A DNA stretch of 64,000 nucleotides, from NCBI GenBank assembly GCA_965153355.1, contig OZ231127.1:62001-126000 (forward strand), written 5' to 3'. This document shows, in pieces, positions 47,790 to 59,806 of this stretch (its first letter is position 1; every line of letters begins with the position of its first letter). The notes under the pieces were generated by a model. The model was not told the origin of the DNA. It worked only from the letters and a program-made list of their open reading frames with translations, and made no database searches. The position numbers and the translations under genes were made by a program. This DNA comes from Flaccisagitta enflata. Its lineage: Eukaryota > Chaetognatha > Sagittoidea > Aphragmophora.

Positions 47790-48540
47790 TGCATCTCAAA
47801 CTTTAGCCCTTACGGAGACAGAGCACGGGAGGGGGGAGGGGGCGGAATGTGAGGGGTTGTGTTTTCATCTACTTGAAATCATAATACACTCAACTGTAAC
47901 AGGCAATGAATGCCGGAATGACGCAAACCACAAAGTACATCTTTGTTAACTCTCCATGTGAACTATCCAGAAAGGAAAAAATATTACGGGAGAAGCAGCA
48001 ACCTGGGAAGGGGCGGGGGGTGTGGAAAGGGGGGGGGAAGGAGGGGGGTGTAAGGATAAGGTCAAAAGATTAGCCCCGGTGCCAATTAAGGAAAACGACC
48101 TAGAAAAGCCAGGATGAAGTGGAGAGAAAGAGACATGGAAATTAGTGAAGAAAGAGACAAAGAGAGAGACATGGAAATGAGAAAGAAGAACGAACCTAGA
48201 GTGAAAGGAAACGTTCATGCGGAAAGCGAGCGCTAATGGAAAGGATGCGAGAGGGGGGGAGGTGGGGGTGTTGAGGAAGGGGAAATTGGGGAGGGGAGAA
48301 TAGGGGTTACTGAGGAGTGGGAACTGGGAAAATGGATGGTGCAAGGATAGTTCCTTGGGTCGAATAGCGGGTTCATACTGAAGAAAAAGTAGAAAAGGGC
48401 TGAAAACATTCGTGGGGGTGGACAGTTGATGATAGGATAACTTTTGTGAAGCAAGGATGATTTTTTTTTCTTTTTTTTTTTGGTCAGGTCGAATGGCGTT
48501 GTCAAATCAAGGTGGGTGTTAGAACAATGGTAAGTGGAAC
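47790..48540. other. No gene seen; purine/pyrimidine-rich unique sequence
   Basis: G-rich and GA-rich stretches (e.g. 47820-47850, 48005-48050) and no recognisable coding exon. Confidence 0.6.
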
Positions 48541-49394
48541 AGGTCGCCCAAGGGCAATATGTGGTCAGCGATACCCGTTGCCCTGCTTTGACTGATTATG
48601 ATTTGGAGTGAGGGGAAGAAGGGCAGCGGCTCCGAAGGGGACGAAGTCCTGTAGAACACAGGGGGACTTTTGTTCGTCCTACCTGAAGAAGTGGATGAGA
48701 TGCTACAGAGGGCTGACTGAAGGCATTCAAGGGCCTAAACTGAGCTCTGAGAAGGCTGATTTAAGGCCTGAGAATGCCAATTGGAAGCTTGAGAGGGCTG
48801 ACTTGAGGCTTGAGAGATCTGGATTAAGGCCAGAGGACTGATTTGAAGCCTGAGAGCAATAAATTGAGGTTGATATGGCTGATTTGAGGCCAGAGAGGCC
48901 TAATTTGGGACTGAGGGGCCTAATTTAAGGCATGAGAGGCCAGGTTTGAGGCATGAGAATTTATATTTGCGGCCTGAGATGCCAGGTTTGAGGCTTGAGA
49001 GGCCAGATTTGAGGCTGGAGAGGCTGGATTTGAGGCCTGAGAGGCTGGATTTGAGGCCTGAGAGGCTGGATTTGAGGCCTGAGAGGCTGGATTTGAGGCC
49101 TGAGAGGCTGGATTTGAGGCCTGAGAGGCTGGATTCGAGGCCTGAGAGGTTGGATTTCAGGCCTGAGAGACTGGATTTCAGGCCTGAGAGGCCAGAATTC
49201 AGGCCTGAGAGGCTGAATATGAGGCCTGAGAGGCTGGATTTGAGGCCTGAGAGGCTGGATTTGAGGCCTGAGAGGCTGGATATGAGACCTGAGGGGCAAG
49301 ATGAAGGGGGGGACGAACGGACAAACGAACGAACGAACGAACGGAAGTCCCCCTGTGTTCTATAGGACTTCGTCCCCTTCGGGGCCGCTGCCCA
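48541..49394 (+). mobile_element. Minisatellite element copy 5 (longest core)
   Basis: Head gtggtcagcgatacccgttg, gaaggggacgaagtcctgta. About 25 units of tgaggcctgagaggctggat (21 bp) run 48720-49290, most regular at 49010-49130. A short (GAAC)n follows, then the inverse of the head. It is the mirror of copy 1, with closely matching ends. The 139-codon LRPERLD frame arises from the 21-bp period. Confidence 0.8.
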
Positions 49395-49716
49395 AAAAGG
49401 TTAAAGAACAAAGGAACTTGCAGATGAGGTGACGGAAAGGAAAAGAAGAATTTAGGAACGAGGAGGACGATGTGGGGGGGGGGTTGTATACGATATTATG
49501 GATGTATTTGAGTAAGGTTCAGAAATCAGATGTAGGATGAAGTCGAAAGGGCGCATTGGAGGTTTGGAGAATAGGTGGTTGGTTGATTGGTTGAAGCTAA
49601 AACCGAAGTTGAACGAGAGGAAGGTAACGATATGTACGGAGAGCACTTCCCTCCCCCATTCCATTTGTTTTCAACAACTATTCCCCATGATAGTCAGCAA
49701 CAGACTCATGAAAAAA

Positions 49717-49933
49717 ACAAGGCCGGATACACGGCTACCCCAGTCGCGTGCGGGGGGGGGGGGGCAGGGGCCGTATTTGAGGTCACTTGATCATTTGGGC
49801 AGGAGCAGTGAGGCCAAAATCCGCATGAACCCAAAAAAAGTAAAGTTTGACGGACGGACGGACGGACGGACGGACCGACAGACGGAGGGACTGACTAAGC
49901 GGGGTGTAGAGTTGCGTAGCACGCAACTAAAAA
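49717..49933 (+). mobile_element. Hairpin/GACG element, long form
   Basis: acaaggccggatacacggct, a G12-type run at 49753-49764, tttgggcaggagcagtgagg, (GACG)n, hairpin AGTTGCGT-agc-ACGCAACT with an 8-bp stem, TAAAAA. Confidence 0.8.
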
Positions 49934-50023
49934 CCTTTTAAAATCCTCGAGAATAATATCGAAGTTTAATAATCTAACCAGCTTATTACTAAATCAAAGG
50001 ATATTTGATTCAAAGCCATTGTC

Positions 50024-50179
50024 TTTTTAGTTGCGGACACGCAACTCTATAAGAGGCTTTGTCCGTCCGTCTGTTGGTCCGTTGATCCATGGTGATCAAG
50101 TTGGAAAGTGTGAAAACGCGCATTTCCGCCCCTTCCCACCCGTCCGCAAATGGTAATGGCCGTGTATCCGGCCTTGTTC
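50024..50179 (-). mobile_element. Hairpin/GACG element, short form
   Basis: Inverted short form lying 91 bp from the long form at 49717-49933: hairpin AGTTGCG-gaca-CGCAACT, gaaaacgcgcatttccgccc, ggccgtgtatccggccttgt. Confidence 0.75.
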
Positions 50180-50354
50180 TTGGAAAAATCGTACTAAAAA
50201 CGTGAATGATATTGTACAGATATCTTTACAAACTGACTCATTCATCTGTTATTTGGGTAAATCCACTCTGTTTTGGATAGTGCAGATTCGTCCTTGACCA
50301 AAGTAGAGCCATGAAACCATTTCATAACAGCCATCAAACTTTTTTTTTAGAGTT

Positions 50355-51077
50355 AGGATGTGTTTCTACTCATAGTTACAGACAATCGCGTTTCTAACGT
50401 GCCACTCGATCACTCGCTATGTTCGTTTGCTCACACCACTCACTATACTCACTCCCTCCGCAGCGCATTGCTTCGCTCCACTTGCTTTGCTCGCTCCGTT
50501 CATGAGTTTGCTCTCTCTCACTTTGCTCACTCTCTTGACCTCGTGGAAAAGTTCATGACTATGTGTTTATGCTTAAATCGCGATAAATGGGAAGAAACGC
50601 GTTTCTAACGTGCCACTCGATCGCTTGCTATGTTTGTTTGCTCACACCACTCACTATACTCACTCCCTCCTCAACGCTTTGCTTCGCTCCACTCGCTTTG
50701 CTCGCCCCATTCATGGGTTCGCTCTCTCTCGCTTTGCTCACTCTCTTGACCTTGTGGAAAAGTTCATGACTATGTGTTTATGCTTAAATCGCGATAAATG
50801 GGAAAAAACGCGTTTTGAACGTGCCACTTGATGGCTTGCAATGTTCGTTTGCTCACACCGCTCACTATACTCACTCCCTCTGCAGCGCTTTGCTTCGCTC
50901 CACTCGCTTTGCTTCGCTCCACTCGCTTTGCTAGCCCCATTCATGGGTTTGCTCTCTCTCACTTTGCTCACTCTCTTGACCTCGTGAGACAGGTAAAATT
51001 CATGAATATGTGTTTACTCTTAAATCGCGATGAATGGGAAGAAACGTGTTTTTTGTCGTCATTAGAAACACGCCCTT
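50355..51077. mobile_element. GTTTCTA-ended element copy 3 with internal triplication
   Basis: Outer ends ggatgtgtttctac and tagaaacacgccc. The interior is about three tandem units of 202-210 bp, starting near 50397, 50599 and 50809 with cgcgtttctaacgtgccact, each containing cttgacctcgtggaaaagtt-type sequence. Confidence 0.7.
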
Positions 51078-51599
51078 ATACATGCAACGAAGCTCTCGGA
51101 GGGAAACTAACTGTAAAATTGCCATTTACATTTACAACAGGCATTAAGCTGCCGGCCTCGGAACCTGCTAGTCTCGACCTAGCTGGCCTCGATGCTAGTG
51201 CTCGACCTTGCTGGCCTCTACGCCGCAGATGAATATGACTTTTTGAATGTTTTATGTCTGCTTGTAGGCATGACAGGATTGGCAACTCTTTACAATCCAT
51301 ATGATGCCTCACTGCTTTCCGTTTGATCTGTTATCATTTCTGTTTTATACCTGTCTGCCCGTCTGTCTTTCTGTCTATCAGTCTGTCTCTCTTCTTTCTG
51401 ACCACATTTTCCTCTGTTTGTCTGTTTGACCGTCAGTCATAAGTTAATCTTTCTGTTTGTCCCTCTGCTTGCCTGCCTGTCTGACTCTCTTTGTCTTTCT
51501 CTCATCCAGGCCTCTTGATTCTTGGGCAGCGAGCAGCGCCGCTTGTCGGCAGGGTAAGAAATATATCGGCAGGTCCCGGAAGATGAAGGAGAAGAAGGG

Positions 51600-51705
51600 C
51601 AAGAATTGGAAGAAGGAAGAAGGAAGAAGGAAGAAGGAAGAAGGAAGAAGACGAAGACGAAGACGAAGATGAAGACGAAGACGAAGACGAAGACGAAGAC
51701 AAAGA
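51600..51705 (+). repeat. (GGAAGAA)n and (GAAGAC)n
   Basis: Short 7- and 6-bp purine arrays. 51080-51600 and 51900-52310 show short open frames with no recognisable domain. Confidence 0.9.
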
Positions 51706-52316
51706 TGTAATAAAGGGAGACATGATGGTTGAAAAAAAGCAATTGAAGTCAGCTTTAGGATAGTTTGCATATTGCAGTTTTAAAATTACCGCTCCATTAC
51801 AGTGTCGCTGATTTGATTTTAAGTCAATTTGAATTGCAATCATATCTTGAACTAAATCTCAATTTATTGTAAAATAGAAGGAGGAATTCTCTTGAACAAT
51901 ATCTAGTTGTCAACGTCGTTCTGCGTTTTACATAGCAAGCCGCATCAGATTTGTACTGAGGATCAAATAATTAAAAACACAAGTAATGTTGAAATGTTGA
52001 AATTCGCTGTCGCATCCATAAGTGAGCACGTCAATATTGAACTCACGTCTGGATCAGGATATGTTCACCGCATCGAAACTGTTCGATCGTTGTAAGCGCG
52101 GTGAGCATCGCGCTGCCCAAGAGTGCGACTGGGGAGGAGGGGGGTGGGCTTCACCATTGCGGTCGGCAGCATTTCAGGAGAGAATATTGCTTCTCGGCAG
52201 AAAAGAAGAACCAAGAGACCTGCTCTCATCTGTTCAACATTCCATCTGTCTGTCTGTCTGTCTGTCTAACTTTCATTCAGTTTGTTTGTTTTCTGTCTTA
52301 CTATCTTGTCTTTTGG

Positions 52317-52320
<4 letters not shown>

Positions 52321-52367
<47 letters not shown>
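52321..52367 (+). repeat. (TC)n microsatellite
   Basis: About 47 bp. Confidence 0.95.
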
Positions 52368-52369
<2 letters not shown>

Positions 52370-52800
52370 TCCTCTTTTCCTCTTTCAATATAATTTTGGC
52401 AAGACCCATTAGTATATCTCATTTTCTTTGTCTTATTCTTCAAATTCTCAGATTCATAATCATATTTTCCCTCTCCATTTACAAAGAAGGAAGAATAATA
52501 ATGGAAAAGATGTTGAAGTATGCACGTTCATCCTACGGACCCTCCATTATATTGTTTCTCTGTCTGTCTGTTTTTTTGCGTGTCTGTGTGTCTGAGTGAA
52601 TGTGTGTCTGTATGTCTGTCTGTCTCTGTCCGCTTGTTCCACGTCTGCCTTAACATTTTCAAAAGGACAAGAAAGAGGCCACAGCCCACAGGTCAACACA
52701 GTTTATGATGCTGATGCTCATGAAATACTATAACGAATGACTGGTACGGAGGGACTGAAGGGCAGACAGACATCAATAAAAAAAAAACGTTCATTTAAAA

Positions 52801-52964
52801 AACAAGGCCGGATACACGGCCACCAGTTGCGGACGGGTGGGCAGGGGCGGAAATGCGCGTTTTCACACTTTTCGACTCGTGCTCACCAACGGACCGACCA
52901 ACCAACCGACCGACGGACGGACGGACATAGCCTCTTATAGAGTTGCGTGTCCGCAACTAAAAAG
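52801..52964 (+). mobile_element. Hairpin/GACG element, short form
   Basis: Complete: aacaaggccggatacacggc, gcggacgggtgggcaggggc, aaatgcgcgttttcacactt, GACC/GACG core, hairpin AGTTGCG-tgtc-CGCAACT, TAAAAA. A good type copy. Confidence 0.8.
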
Positions 52965-53123
52965 AAAAAAAAAAGTTTATTTATAAAAGCGAGACGTGGC
53001 GCACATATAGGCAATCATTTAGCTTTTTTTCCCTTTTTTTTCTTTTGCTGCGTCCTCGCTTCTCGTTAAATGGCGACAAAAACATCATTTCCTCACATTT
53101 ATTTTTCTCATGGAAGTGAACTA

Positions 53124-53346
53124 ACAGGGTGTGCAAAATTATCCGCAATTGGCACTTACTTTTCTAAAAAACCTTAGAAAATTATGATTTATGTGAGTAT
53201 CCCTTTAGTATTAAAAACTAGAATTCAAAAAGTCAGTAAAAATACTTTTCAGGTAGATTTTCTGGTCCAAATTTCATGAAGCTGCGTCACTTTAAAGCAT
53301 AGTTTTCTCTCCGTGAAGCAATTGCGGATAATTTTGCGCACCCTGT
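53124..53346. mobile_element. 223-bp MITE (ACAGGGTGTGCAAAATTATC ends)
   Basis: Flanked by TA (53122-53123, 53347-53348). Terminal repeats ACAGGGTGTGCAAAATTATC / inverse run about 26 bp (one difference). No coding sequence. The ACAGGGTGT start resembles that of 10388-11004. Confidence 0.85.
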
Positions 53347-53496
53347 TAATTGAAGGGTGCTTAGATCCGATTGGTAATGGTCATTCATTTGCTTTGCGAA
53401 AACGACAAGCATCATAATCAAGTCACTTTCAACATTGATGACACATAGACGCAACGCAATTAACCACAAGCATCATATCAAAGTCAATTGTCGCAA

Positions 53497-53531
53497 AACA
53501 TGACATGACATGACATGACATGACATGACAT
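53497..53531 (+). repeat. (CATGA)n
   Basis: Seven units of catga. The following 53560-53920 has no gene; at 53767-53800 ttcgacgtcggtttcaagcc matches 57877-57905, a small dispersed motif. Confidence 0.85.
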
Positions 53532-53924
53532 TTGGAGATAAATACATGTGTGACTTATGGACTAACTTGGTGTCTCTCTTACAATTCTTCGTTGGTGTGT
53601 TTTACATTAGTTAGGACCCATGAAGCTTGTAGCGTCCATATCAGAGTCAGAAAAGCAGCCTAGATGTGTTTACTTTCTGTTTATTGCAAAAAAAGTGCAT
53701 ATTTAGCTAGGACCAGGCTCCATTGACACAATTAGTGTAAAGGGTGTAACCCGATATTTCCTCTAGTTCGACGTCGGTTTCAAGCCGAAAGTCGCTAAAT
53801 CGAACCTCAACGAGAGCATGCATACGCCAATTTGGCGTTTTTCGCCCGTCATTAAGGAGTAATTTCTTCGTTTCATCGTTGCAATGACAAACTTGTCATT
53901 CAACAATGGGCACCCCTTTTAGGC

Positions 53925-54262
53925 GGCGTGAAACGCGAATCTGTACCCTGCTTTGTCTGTTGGTCCCCTTTAAACTTTTTCGGCGGTATTGAGCTCTTTT
54001 GAGCTCACTACTCCCTCCAAAATGCCACTGACTTTTTCCACTGCCTCTGCCCACCCGCACGCGACTGAGGTTACCGTGTAGCCAGCCTTGTATCAGTAGC
54101 AGGCTGGCGATTAATAGAGGCTTTGTCATACTGTCTGTCTGATCAATCAGTCCATCTATGATATTCAAGTAAACAAAATTAGATTCACAACTTTAACCGA
54201 CAGACTGACCAACCCACGGACCAACAAAGCAGATGTTAAGTCGCGATGTACACGATTAAAAA
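53925..54262. mobile_element. Decayed hairpin/GACG elements, head to head
   Basis: 53925-54091 is a minus copy (cctctgcccacccgcacgcg, ccgtgtagccagccttgta). 54108-54262 keeps aatagaggctttgtcat and, in plus orientation, gaccaacccacggaccaaca with aagtcgcgatgtacacgatt. Confidence 0.5.
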
Positions 54263-54299
54263 GTTTAAAAACATGCATTTTCTTTGTGCATGACAATAT

Positions 54300-54301
54300 C
54301 G

Positions 54302-54383
<82 letters not shown>

Positions 54384-54390
54384 CGTCGTC
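54300..54390 (+). repeat. (TTG)n microsatellite
   Basis: About 85 bp of TTG ending in tcgtcgtc. Confidence 0.96.
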
Positions 54391-54517
54391 TATGTTGTTC
54401 TTATTGATAAATAGACGTGCTAAAATGGAAAATAAAACGTAACATTCACACGCAGCTCTCCTGTTGTGGCAACCAACTATTAAAAGTTTAAAACACAAAG
54501 GATAGTCAAACTGATTT

Positions 54518-54605
54518 TAAGTCGCTTGCATGCGGCTCTGCAACCCGCTTTGACAGTTGCTCGATCCTTAGGTCAGTTGATGGGTTGCCATTTGATTTTA
54601 CAGCT
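54518..54605 (-). mobile_element. Hairpin/GACG element, fragment
   Basis: aagtcgcttgcatgcggctc, ctgcaacccgctttgacag; the outer half is missing. Confidence 0.5.
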
Positions 54606-54620
54606 TTTATTCTCATAGTA

Positions 54621-55216
54621 CTACTCGACTAAAAAAAAAAGCCGCACCCATTTTGAGTGGATCAATATGAAATAAGGCCGGATACACGGTTATCCAAATT
54701 GCGTGCGGGTGGGCAGGGGCAGTGATGAAATTACCAAATCAAGCAGTTGGGCAGGAGCAGTAACCCTAAAAGGCCCGTAAATGCCGAAAAAGCTAAGCAT
54801 GACTGACTGACCAACCGACCGACAGACAGAGCGGGTTTTAGAGTCGCGTGCAGGCGACTAAAAAAATTGTTTGAATATTTTTCTGTTGAAGTGATTTTAA
54901 AGATTTTTAAATTTTCTTTTATTCTAGACCAATCCCAGATCTGTATCTCAAACAGTTTAGGAGCTAGAGCTTGTCAAAATTATCTTCTTATTTGTAAAAA
55001 CACTTAATTTTTAATGAGATTGCAAACCAATAAGGGCAATGTTTCTACTCATTTTTATTCCCTTTTTAAACAAATAAAACTAGAATTACCAGATTAGAGC
55101 CATATGAAAGATCTTTTCAAAAGCTTCTTATTAGTTTAATATTTTTTTAATTATTTTGAAATTCAATATGACAATTTACCTTTTAAAAGTGCGGCTTTTT
55201 TTATTGAGTCGAGTAG
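54621..55216. mobile_element. CTACTCGACT-ended TIR element with nested insertion
   Basis: Flanked by TA (54619-54620, 55217-55218). It is the inverted relative of 19478-19889. Subtracting the nested hairpin element at 54672-54865 leaves about 402 bp, close to the 412-bp sister copy, so the nesting order is clear. Confidence 0.85.
54672..54865 (+). mobile_element. Hairpin/GACG element nested in a TIR element
   Basis: ataaggccggatacacggtt, gtgcgggtgggcaggggcag, gttgggcaggagcagtaacc, core, agtcgcgtgcaggcgactaa. Comparing with 19478-19889 places the insertion in an A-rich stretch, with no obvious target duplication. Confidence 0.8.
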
Positions 55217-55218
55217 TA

Positions 55219-55930
55219 CAGTATTTTTTTTTTCGTTAGTAATATTCTATGGCGATATAACTCTGAAAGTAGTTGAGATATTTGATTTTCGTAAAAAGTT
55301 CATAAAAGGTATGGTTGATGCATTTTATGTTATCCAATTACCGGGGGTTTTCTTCAAAAATTTAATCTTTTAAACATATTTGGAACAAGATGTCATCATA
55401 TCCAAATTATTTTTTTGTAAAGACTTGTCAAATCGACTGTTGACCTTTAAATTTCTAAACGGTTTGAGCTACTGGCACCAGATTGGTCTCAGATGGAAGA
55501 TTTTATGAAAGGCTCATGTTTTTGATGATTGTGTGAACAATGAATCAGCTCTTAATCAAAATTTTGATTGAGAAACTAATTTTTTTAACATCCAATGTGG
55601 CGTACTATTAAAAAAAAGTTTTCCTTATTGTATTTCTTAAAACTACTATAAATTAGAGATTTGAGACCAATCTGGTATCTGTAGCTCGATTAATCCAGAA
55701 ACAAGAGCAACAAAAATATTCAGCCAAAAACCTCAAATAATGGTTTTTTTTCCTGTTTTTGATCAATACTTCTGCTTGTGTCAATTTATCCAGTAGCCTA
55801 AGCAGCCTTTTTCTTTCTTTTTTTTTTCTTTTTTTTTCTATTATCATAAAGTAACAATAAAACCACTAAAATAAGCTAGTTAGTGCTTCAATGCAAGCAA
55901 GAAATGATTCTTGGCAAATAAGGATTATAC
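55219..55930. other. AT-rich interval, no gene seen
   Basis: Contains ctaaacggtttgagctactg (55455) resembling the module inside the Tc1-derived elements, probably a further relic. Confidence 0.5.
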
Positions 55931-56083
55931 TTTTTAGTCGCGGACTAGCGACTCTATAAGAGGCTTTGTCCGTCGGTCGGTCCGTTAGTCCATTACGCTC
56001 GAGTCGAAATGTGGGAAAACACGCATTTCCGTCCCTGCCCACCCGTCCGCGACTGGTATTGGCCATGTATCCAGCCTTGTTTG
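55931..56083 (-). mobile_element. Hairpin/GACG element, short form
   Basis: Hairpin AGTCGC-ggacta-GCGACT, tataagaggctttgtccgtc, aaaacacgcatttccgtccc, ggccatgtatccagccttgt. Confidence 0.75.
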
Positions 56084-56466
56084 ATAACTTTTCAAACATG
56101 GTAGATGGTCTTACTAGTTCTGCATTTTGCTCATCAGAGACGTATCCAGTCCATTGAATAGTAAAATTAGTATTGCAGTAAAAAAAAAGACTAATACACG
56201 AGAAAGTTCGATTGATTATGGGAAAATTACTAATGCAAATTGCATAAATTTCATTAAATTACGAAAGAGGGAAACCGCAAGCAAAAAATGTTATTTTGTG
56301 AAAATCAAAGAGACAAACTTCGACTGGTGTTGCTGCAAAAACAATGATATAACACACAAAATAAATGAAATCTTCCTTTTTTTCTGTGCTACAGAGGCTC
56401 ATGCACGCGAGTTTCAAAACGGCATTATGGAATTTGGACATTCACGGGGTTATATGTGACAAAGAT

Positions 56467-56743
<277 letters not shown>

Positions 56744-57152
56744 GTGGAATAGGACTAAGAAATCAACAAACATCTAAAGCACAGACCCAGTTGTTTAACA
56801 GTTCCACGCATTTTGATGCCGCACACAGGTATATCTTTGTAAATGGGCTAATTAGCTCATAGATACAATAGATACGATAAAAACAATAGATACAATACAA
56901 TAAGTCTCATGACACTAATTTGATTGGGTAGTGGAAGTGAGGCCTAAAAAACTTTGGATATGAAAACGTCCACCCACATTGATTTTTCCCCTTTGTAAAT
57001 TCGTAAGGGGGGGGGGAGATGCCCTTATTCTAATAAAGACAATTTTTCACAAAAAACTTTCGATGCTGTCCTATTTAATGAACAGCAAACATAGGAATAT
57101 CAAATTATAAGATCCACTTGATTTTGAAACGTCACTTAAATCTGTTATTCTA

Positions 57153-57306
57153 TTTTTAGTCGCGTGCTACGCTTTGTCGGTCCGTCCATCGGTCTGTCCG
57201 TCGGTCACACTTTACTGTTTTTTGTTGTTTTTTTTTCGGTTTTTAGCCTAACTGCTCCTACCCAAATGATCTGGTGACCACAATTACGGCCCCTGCCCAC
57301 CCGTCT
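57153..57306 (-). mobile_element. Hairpin/GACG element, outer end lost
   Basis: tttttagtcgcgtgctacgc, ggtccgtccatcggtctgtc, ctgctcctacccaaatgatc, cccctgcccacccgtc. Confidence 0.65.
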
Positions 57307-57309
57307 TTC

Positions 57310-58345
57310 CGTATCGCATTAGATCAGATTCAAATCGCTTCACCAATTTCGCTTGATTAGCTTGTTAATTTGCATAGTGTGGTTTTCTCAAATTTTGACA
57401 TTTCGCCTTATGAAAAGTGTATTTTTCAACCTTCTCTGACGTGATGGTATGTATTTTTAATCTCCCTTTCACGGTTTCGATCAATTAAAGTTTTGGATGG
57501 CTTCCAAATGGAGGAATGAATTAATTGATTTTTTTCATAAATGCGAGGATCATGCGAAAATGAAGCAAAAATTCGAGCGAAAATGAGCCTTTGACATGTC
57601 ATTTAACTCAATAGTTCATTTGCTATTCGATAGAAATGTTAGTTTTTCTTTCTTCTAACATCATCAGAAAGGACTAAAAGCTTCAAAACACAGCGATATG
57701 GCATGGTAACTTTCACATAACTGCTTTTACGCGGTAGTACGCGGTAGTATCCCGCATAAACGTGTAACAAGGCCCATCTCGGTATGTCTCGAGCACTAGA
57801 AGAACATTTAGAGGAAATTTAGCAAATGAACTATTGGTTTAAAAAATATCACTTTTTGCCAATTCGACGTCGTCGGTTCGACGTCGGTTTCAAGCCGAAA
57901 GTCACTACCATTAAAAAGAATGAGTTCGATCACTATTGACAAAAAGCTCATTTGCATATTGCGGTAAATTATGATTTTTTGAATTCGGGCTTAGATTTCA
58001 ATATACACATAAACAAATTACTCGTGAATGTCATATAATACAATTTTCTTATGATACATTACAGATTTTGGAGGAATTTAACGATTCATGTATTCAATTT
58101 TGCTCTTCTTAAATTGATTTTTTTTTCTCTTTTCACCCCTCGGTTGAAAACGGCCTACGTTTATAGTATACGATTTTCATGTTAACCAGTCGCCTGTAGG
58201 CCTTGACTTCATTTGACCAATGCTACATGGAATCCTATAGAAATATGTTTTTTTGGTTGCTAACAGCTAGACTAAAGGCTAAAGCTCTTTTATTGCCCCT
58301 GATATGGACGCTAGGACCCTTATTTGACCCAGAAGGGTCCTAACT
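57310..58345. other. AT-rich interval, no gene seen
   Basis: No exon, transposase or long repeat recognised apart from the ttcgacgtcggtttcaagcc motif at 57877. Confidence 0.5.
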
Positions 58346-58349
58346 ATTT

Positions 58350-58895
58350 ACATGCGTGGGTGTGAGACTCACACTGTGAGTGCATGCATGCGTTTGTGCG
58401 TTCGTGCATGCGTGTGTGCGTGCATTCATGCATGGGTGTTAGTGCGTGCTTACTTGTGTGCTTGCCTGTGTACTTGTGTGCGTAGGTGAGAGTGCACACT
58501 TGCATGCATTTGTGTGAGTGCGTGCATTTGTGCATGGATGTGAGTGTGCGCTTGCTTGCATGCATGGGTGTGAGTTTGTGCTTGCAGGCTTGGGTGTGAG
58601 TGCTTGCATTTGTGCATGGGTGTATGTTCGCACTTGCTTGCATGCTTGCTTGTATACTTACTTGCGTAGGTATGAGTGCGTGCTTGCATGCGTGGATGTG
58701 AGTGCGTACGTTCATGCGTGGGTGTGTGGGCGCTTGCTTGATTGCTTGCATGCTTGTTTGCGTACTTGCATGCGTGGGTGTGAGTGCGTGCTTGCATCCG
58801 TGGATGTGAGTGCGTTCGTTTGTGCGTGGGTTTGAGTGCGCGCTTGCTTGTGTGCTCGCTCGCGTACTTGCGTACGTGCGTGGGTGAGTGTGATT
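58350..58895 (+). repeat. TG-rich minisatellite (gtgagtgcgtgcttgcatgc)
   Basis: About 15 diverged units of roughly 36 bp mixing tgagtgcgtg and cttgcatgcgtgggt. The minus frame (HTHACK repeats) is not a gene. Confidence 0.85.
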
Positions 58896-59365
58896 GCGTG
58901 GGAAACTAATAACGGAGGGGGATCATTGTTTTGCCGATTAACGAGAGCATAATGAAGTACTATTGTTCAATTTATTGGATCTTGGGTGTGCGTGAGTGAA
59001 TATCACGTTAATGATTGATGTTGAGAGGAAACTATTGTATCGTCTATTATTCATTAATGGTTGTTGCTGAAAGGAGACTATTGTATGATTCATTAATGGT
59101 TATTGTTGTCATTGATGTTATGAGGCTTTTGTATCGATGTGAACGCCCACTACGATGCTCCAGATAAGGCGAGAGACTACAAAATGTGTAAAGAAAAATT
59201 TGTTGCAAAAACAATTTAATAGAAACTTGATTTTAATGTCACAGTTATTTTAAAAGCTGGTTTTATGATCTCTATTGTTTGATTTTAAAACGTTTTCCTA
59301 AAAGTTTAATCCTGTATTTATTCGTTTATCTCTACCTCAAAATTCCTTCATTTCTGTTTTCCCTC

Positions 59366-59600
59366 TTTTTAGTTGCGGACACGCAACTCTACAAGAGGCT
59401 TTTTCCGTCCATCCATCCGTCTGTCTGTCTGTCCGTCTGTTGGTCCGTTGGTAATGATCAAGTTGAAAAGTGGAAAAACGAGTATTTTGGATAGTTTTTG
59501 TGTATATTTGTATATGGGTTGGGAGTTTGGGTGGGGATCTGGGTCGGATGCCCCTGCCCACCCGTCCGCAACGATATTGTGACCCCGCGTCACTGTTTTT
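59366..59600 (-). mobile_element. Hairpin/GACG element, short form with internal insertion
   Basis: Hairpin AGTTGCG-gaca-CGCAACT, ctacaagaggctttttccgt, a TCYG/CCGT core, then a short T/G-rich extra stretch before gcccctgcccacccgtccgc. Confidence 0.65.
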
Positions 59601-59763
59601 TTTCTTCAGAGACTAACCCATTTCTCTCCCATTATCACATTAGCAGTGCTGCATGCAGCTTCAGAATCAATCTCTTTACCAATACCATGGTGGTTATCAG
59701 TCTAGGGATTGACCACTTCCGTTTTGGTTGGTGGATTAGCAACTAGTATTTGAACTACAGAAT

Positions 59764-59806
59764 GGAAGCTGAAGCGGAAGCGGAAGCGGAAGCGGAAGCG
59801 GAAACG
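59764..59806 (+). repeat. (GAAGCG)n
   Basis: Seven hexamer units; 59600-60200 is otherwise unremarkable apart from short CAGA runs. Confidence 0.9.

Noticed and set aside
48946-49365. 139-codon LRPERLD-repeat protein
   Set aside because: The 21-bp unit is a multiple of three, so frames stay open; the same element elsewhere has different, interrupted frames.
51907-52393. Overlapping 62-123 codon frames
   Set aside because: No recognised family, and the longer one runs into (TC)n; could hide an exon but cannot be supported.
52801-52964. tRNA-derived SINE interpretation of the hairpin element
   Set aside because: No convincing A and B boxes, no poly(A) or LINE-type tail, no target duplication; terminal hairpin points elsewhere.
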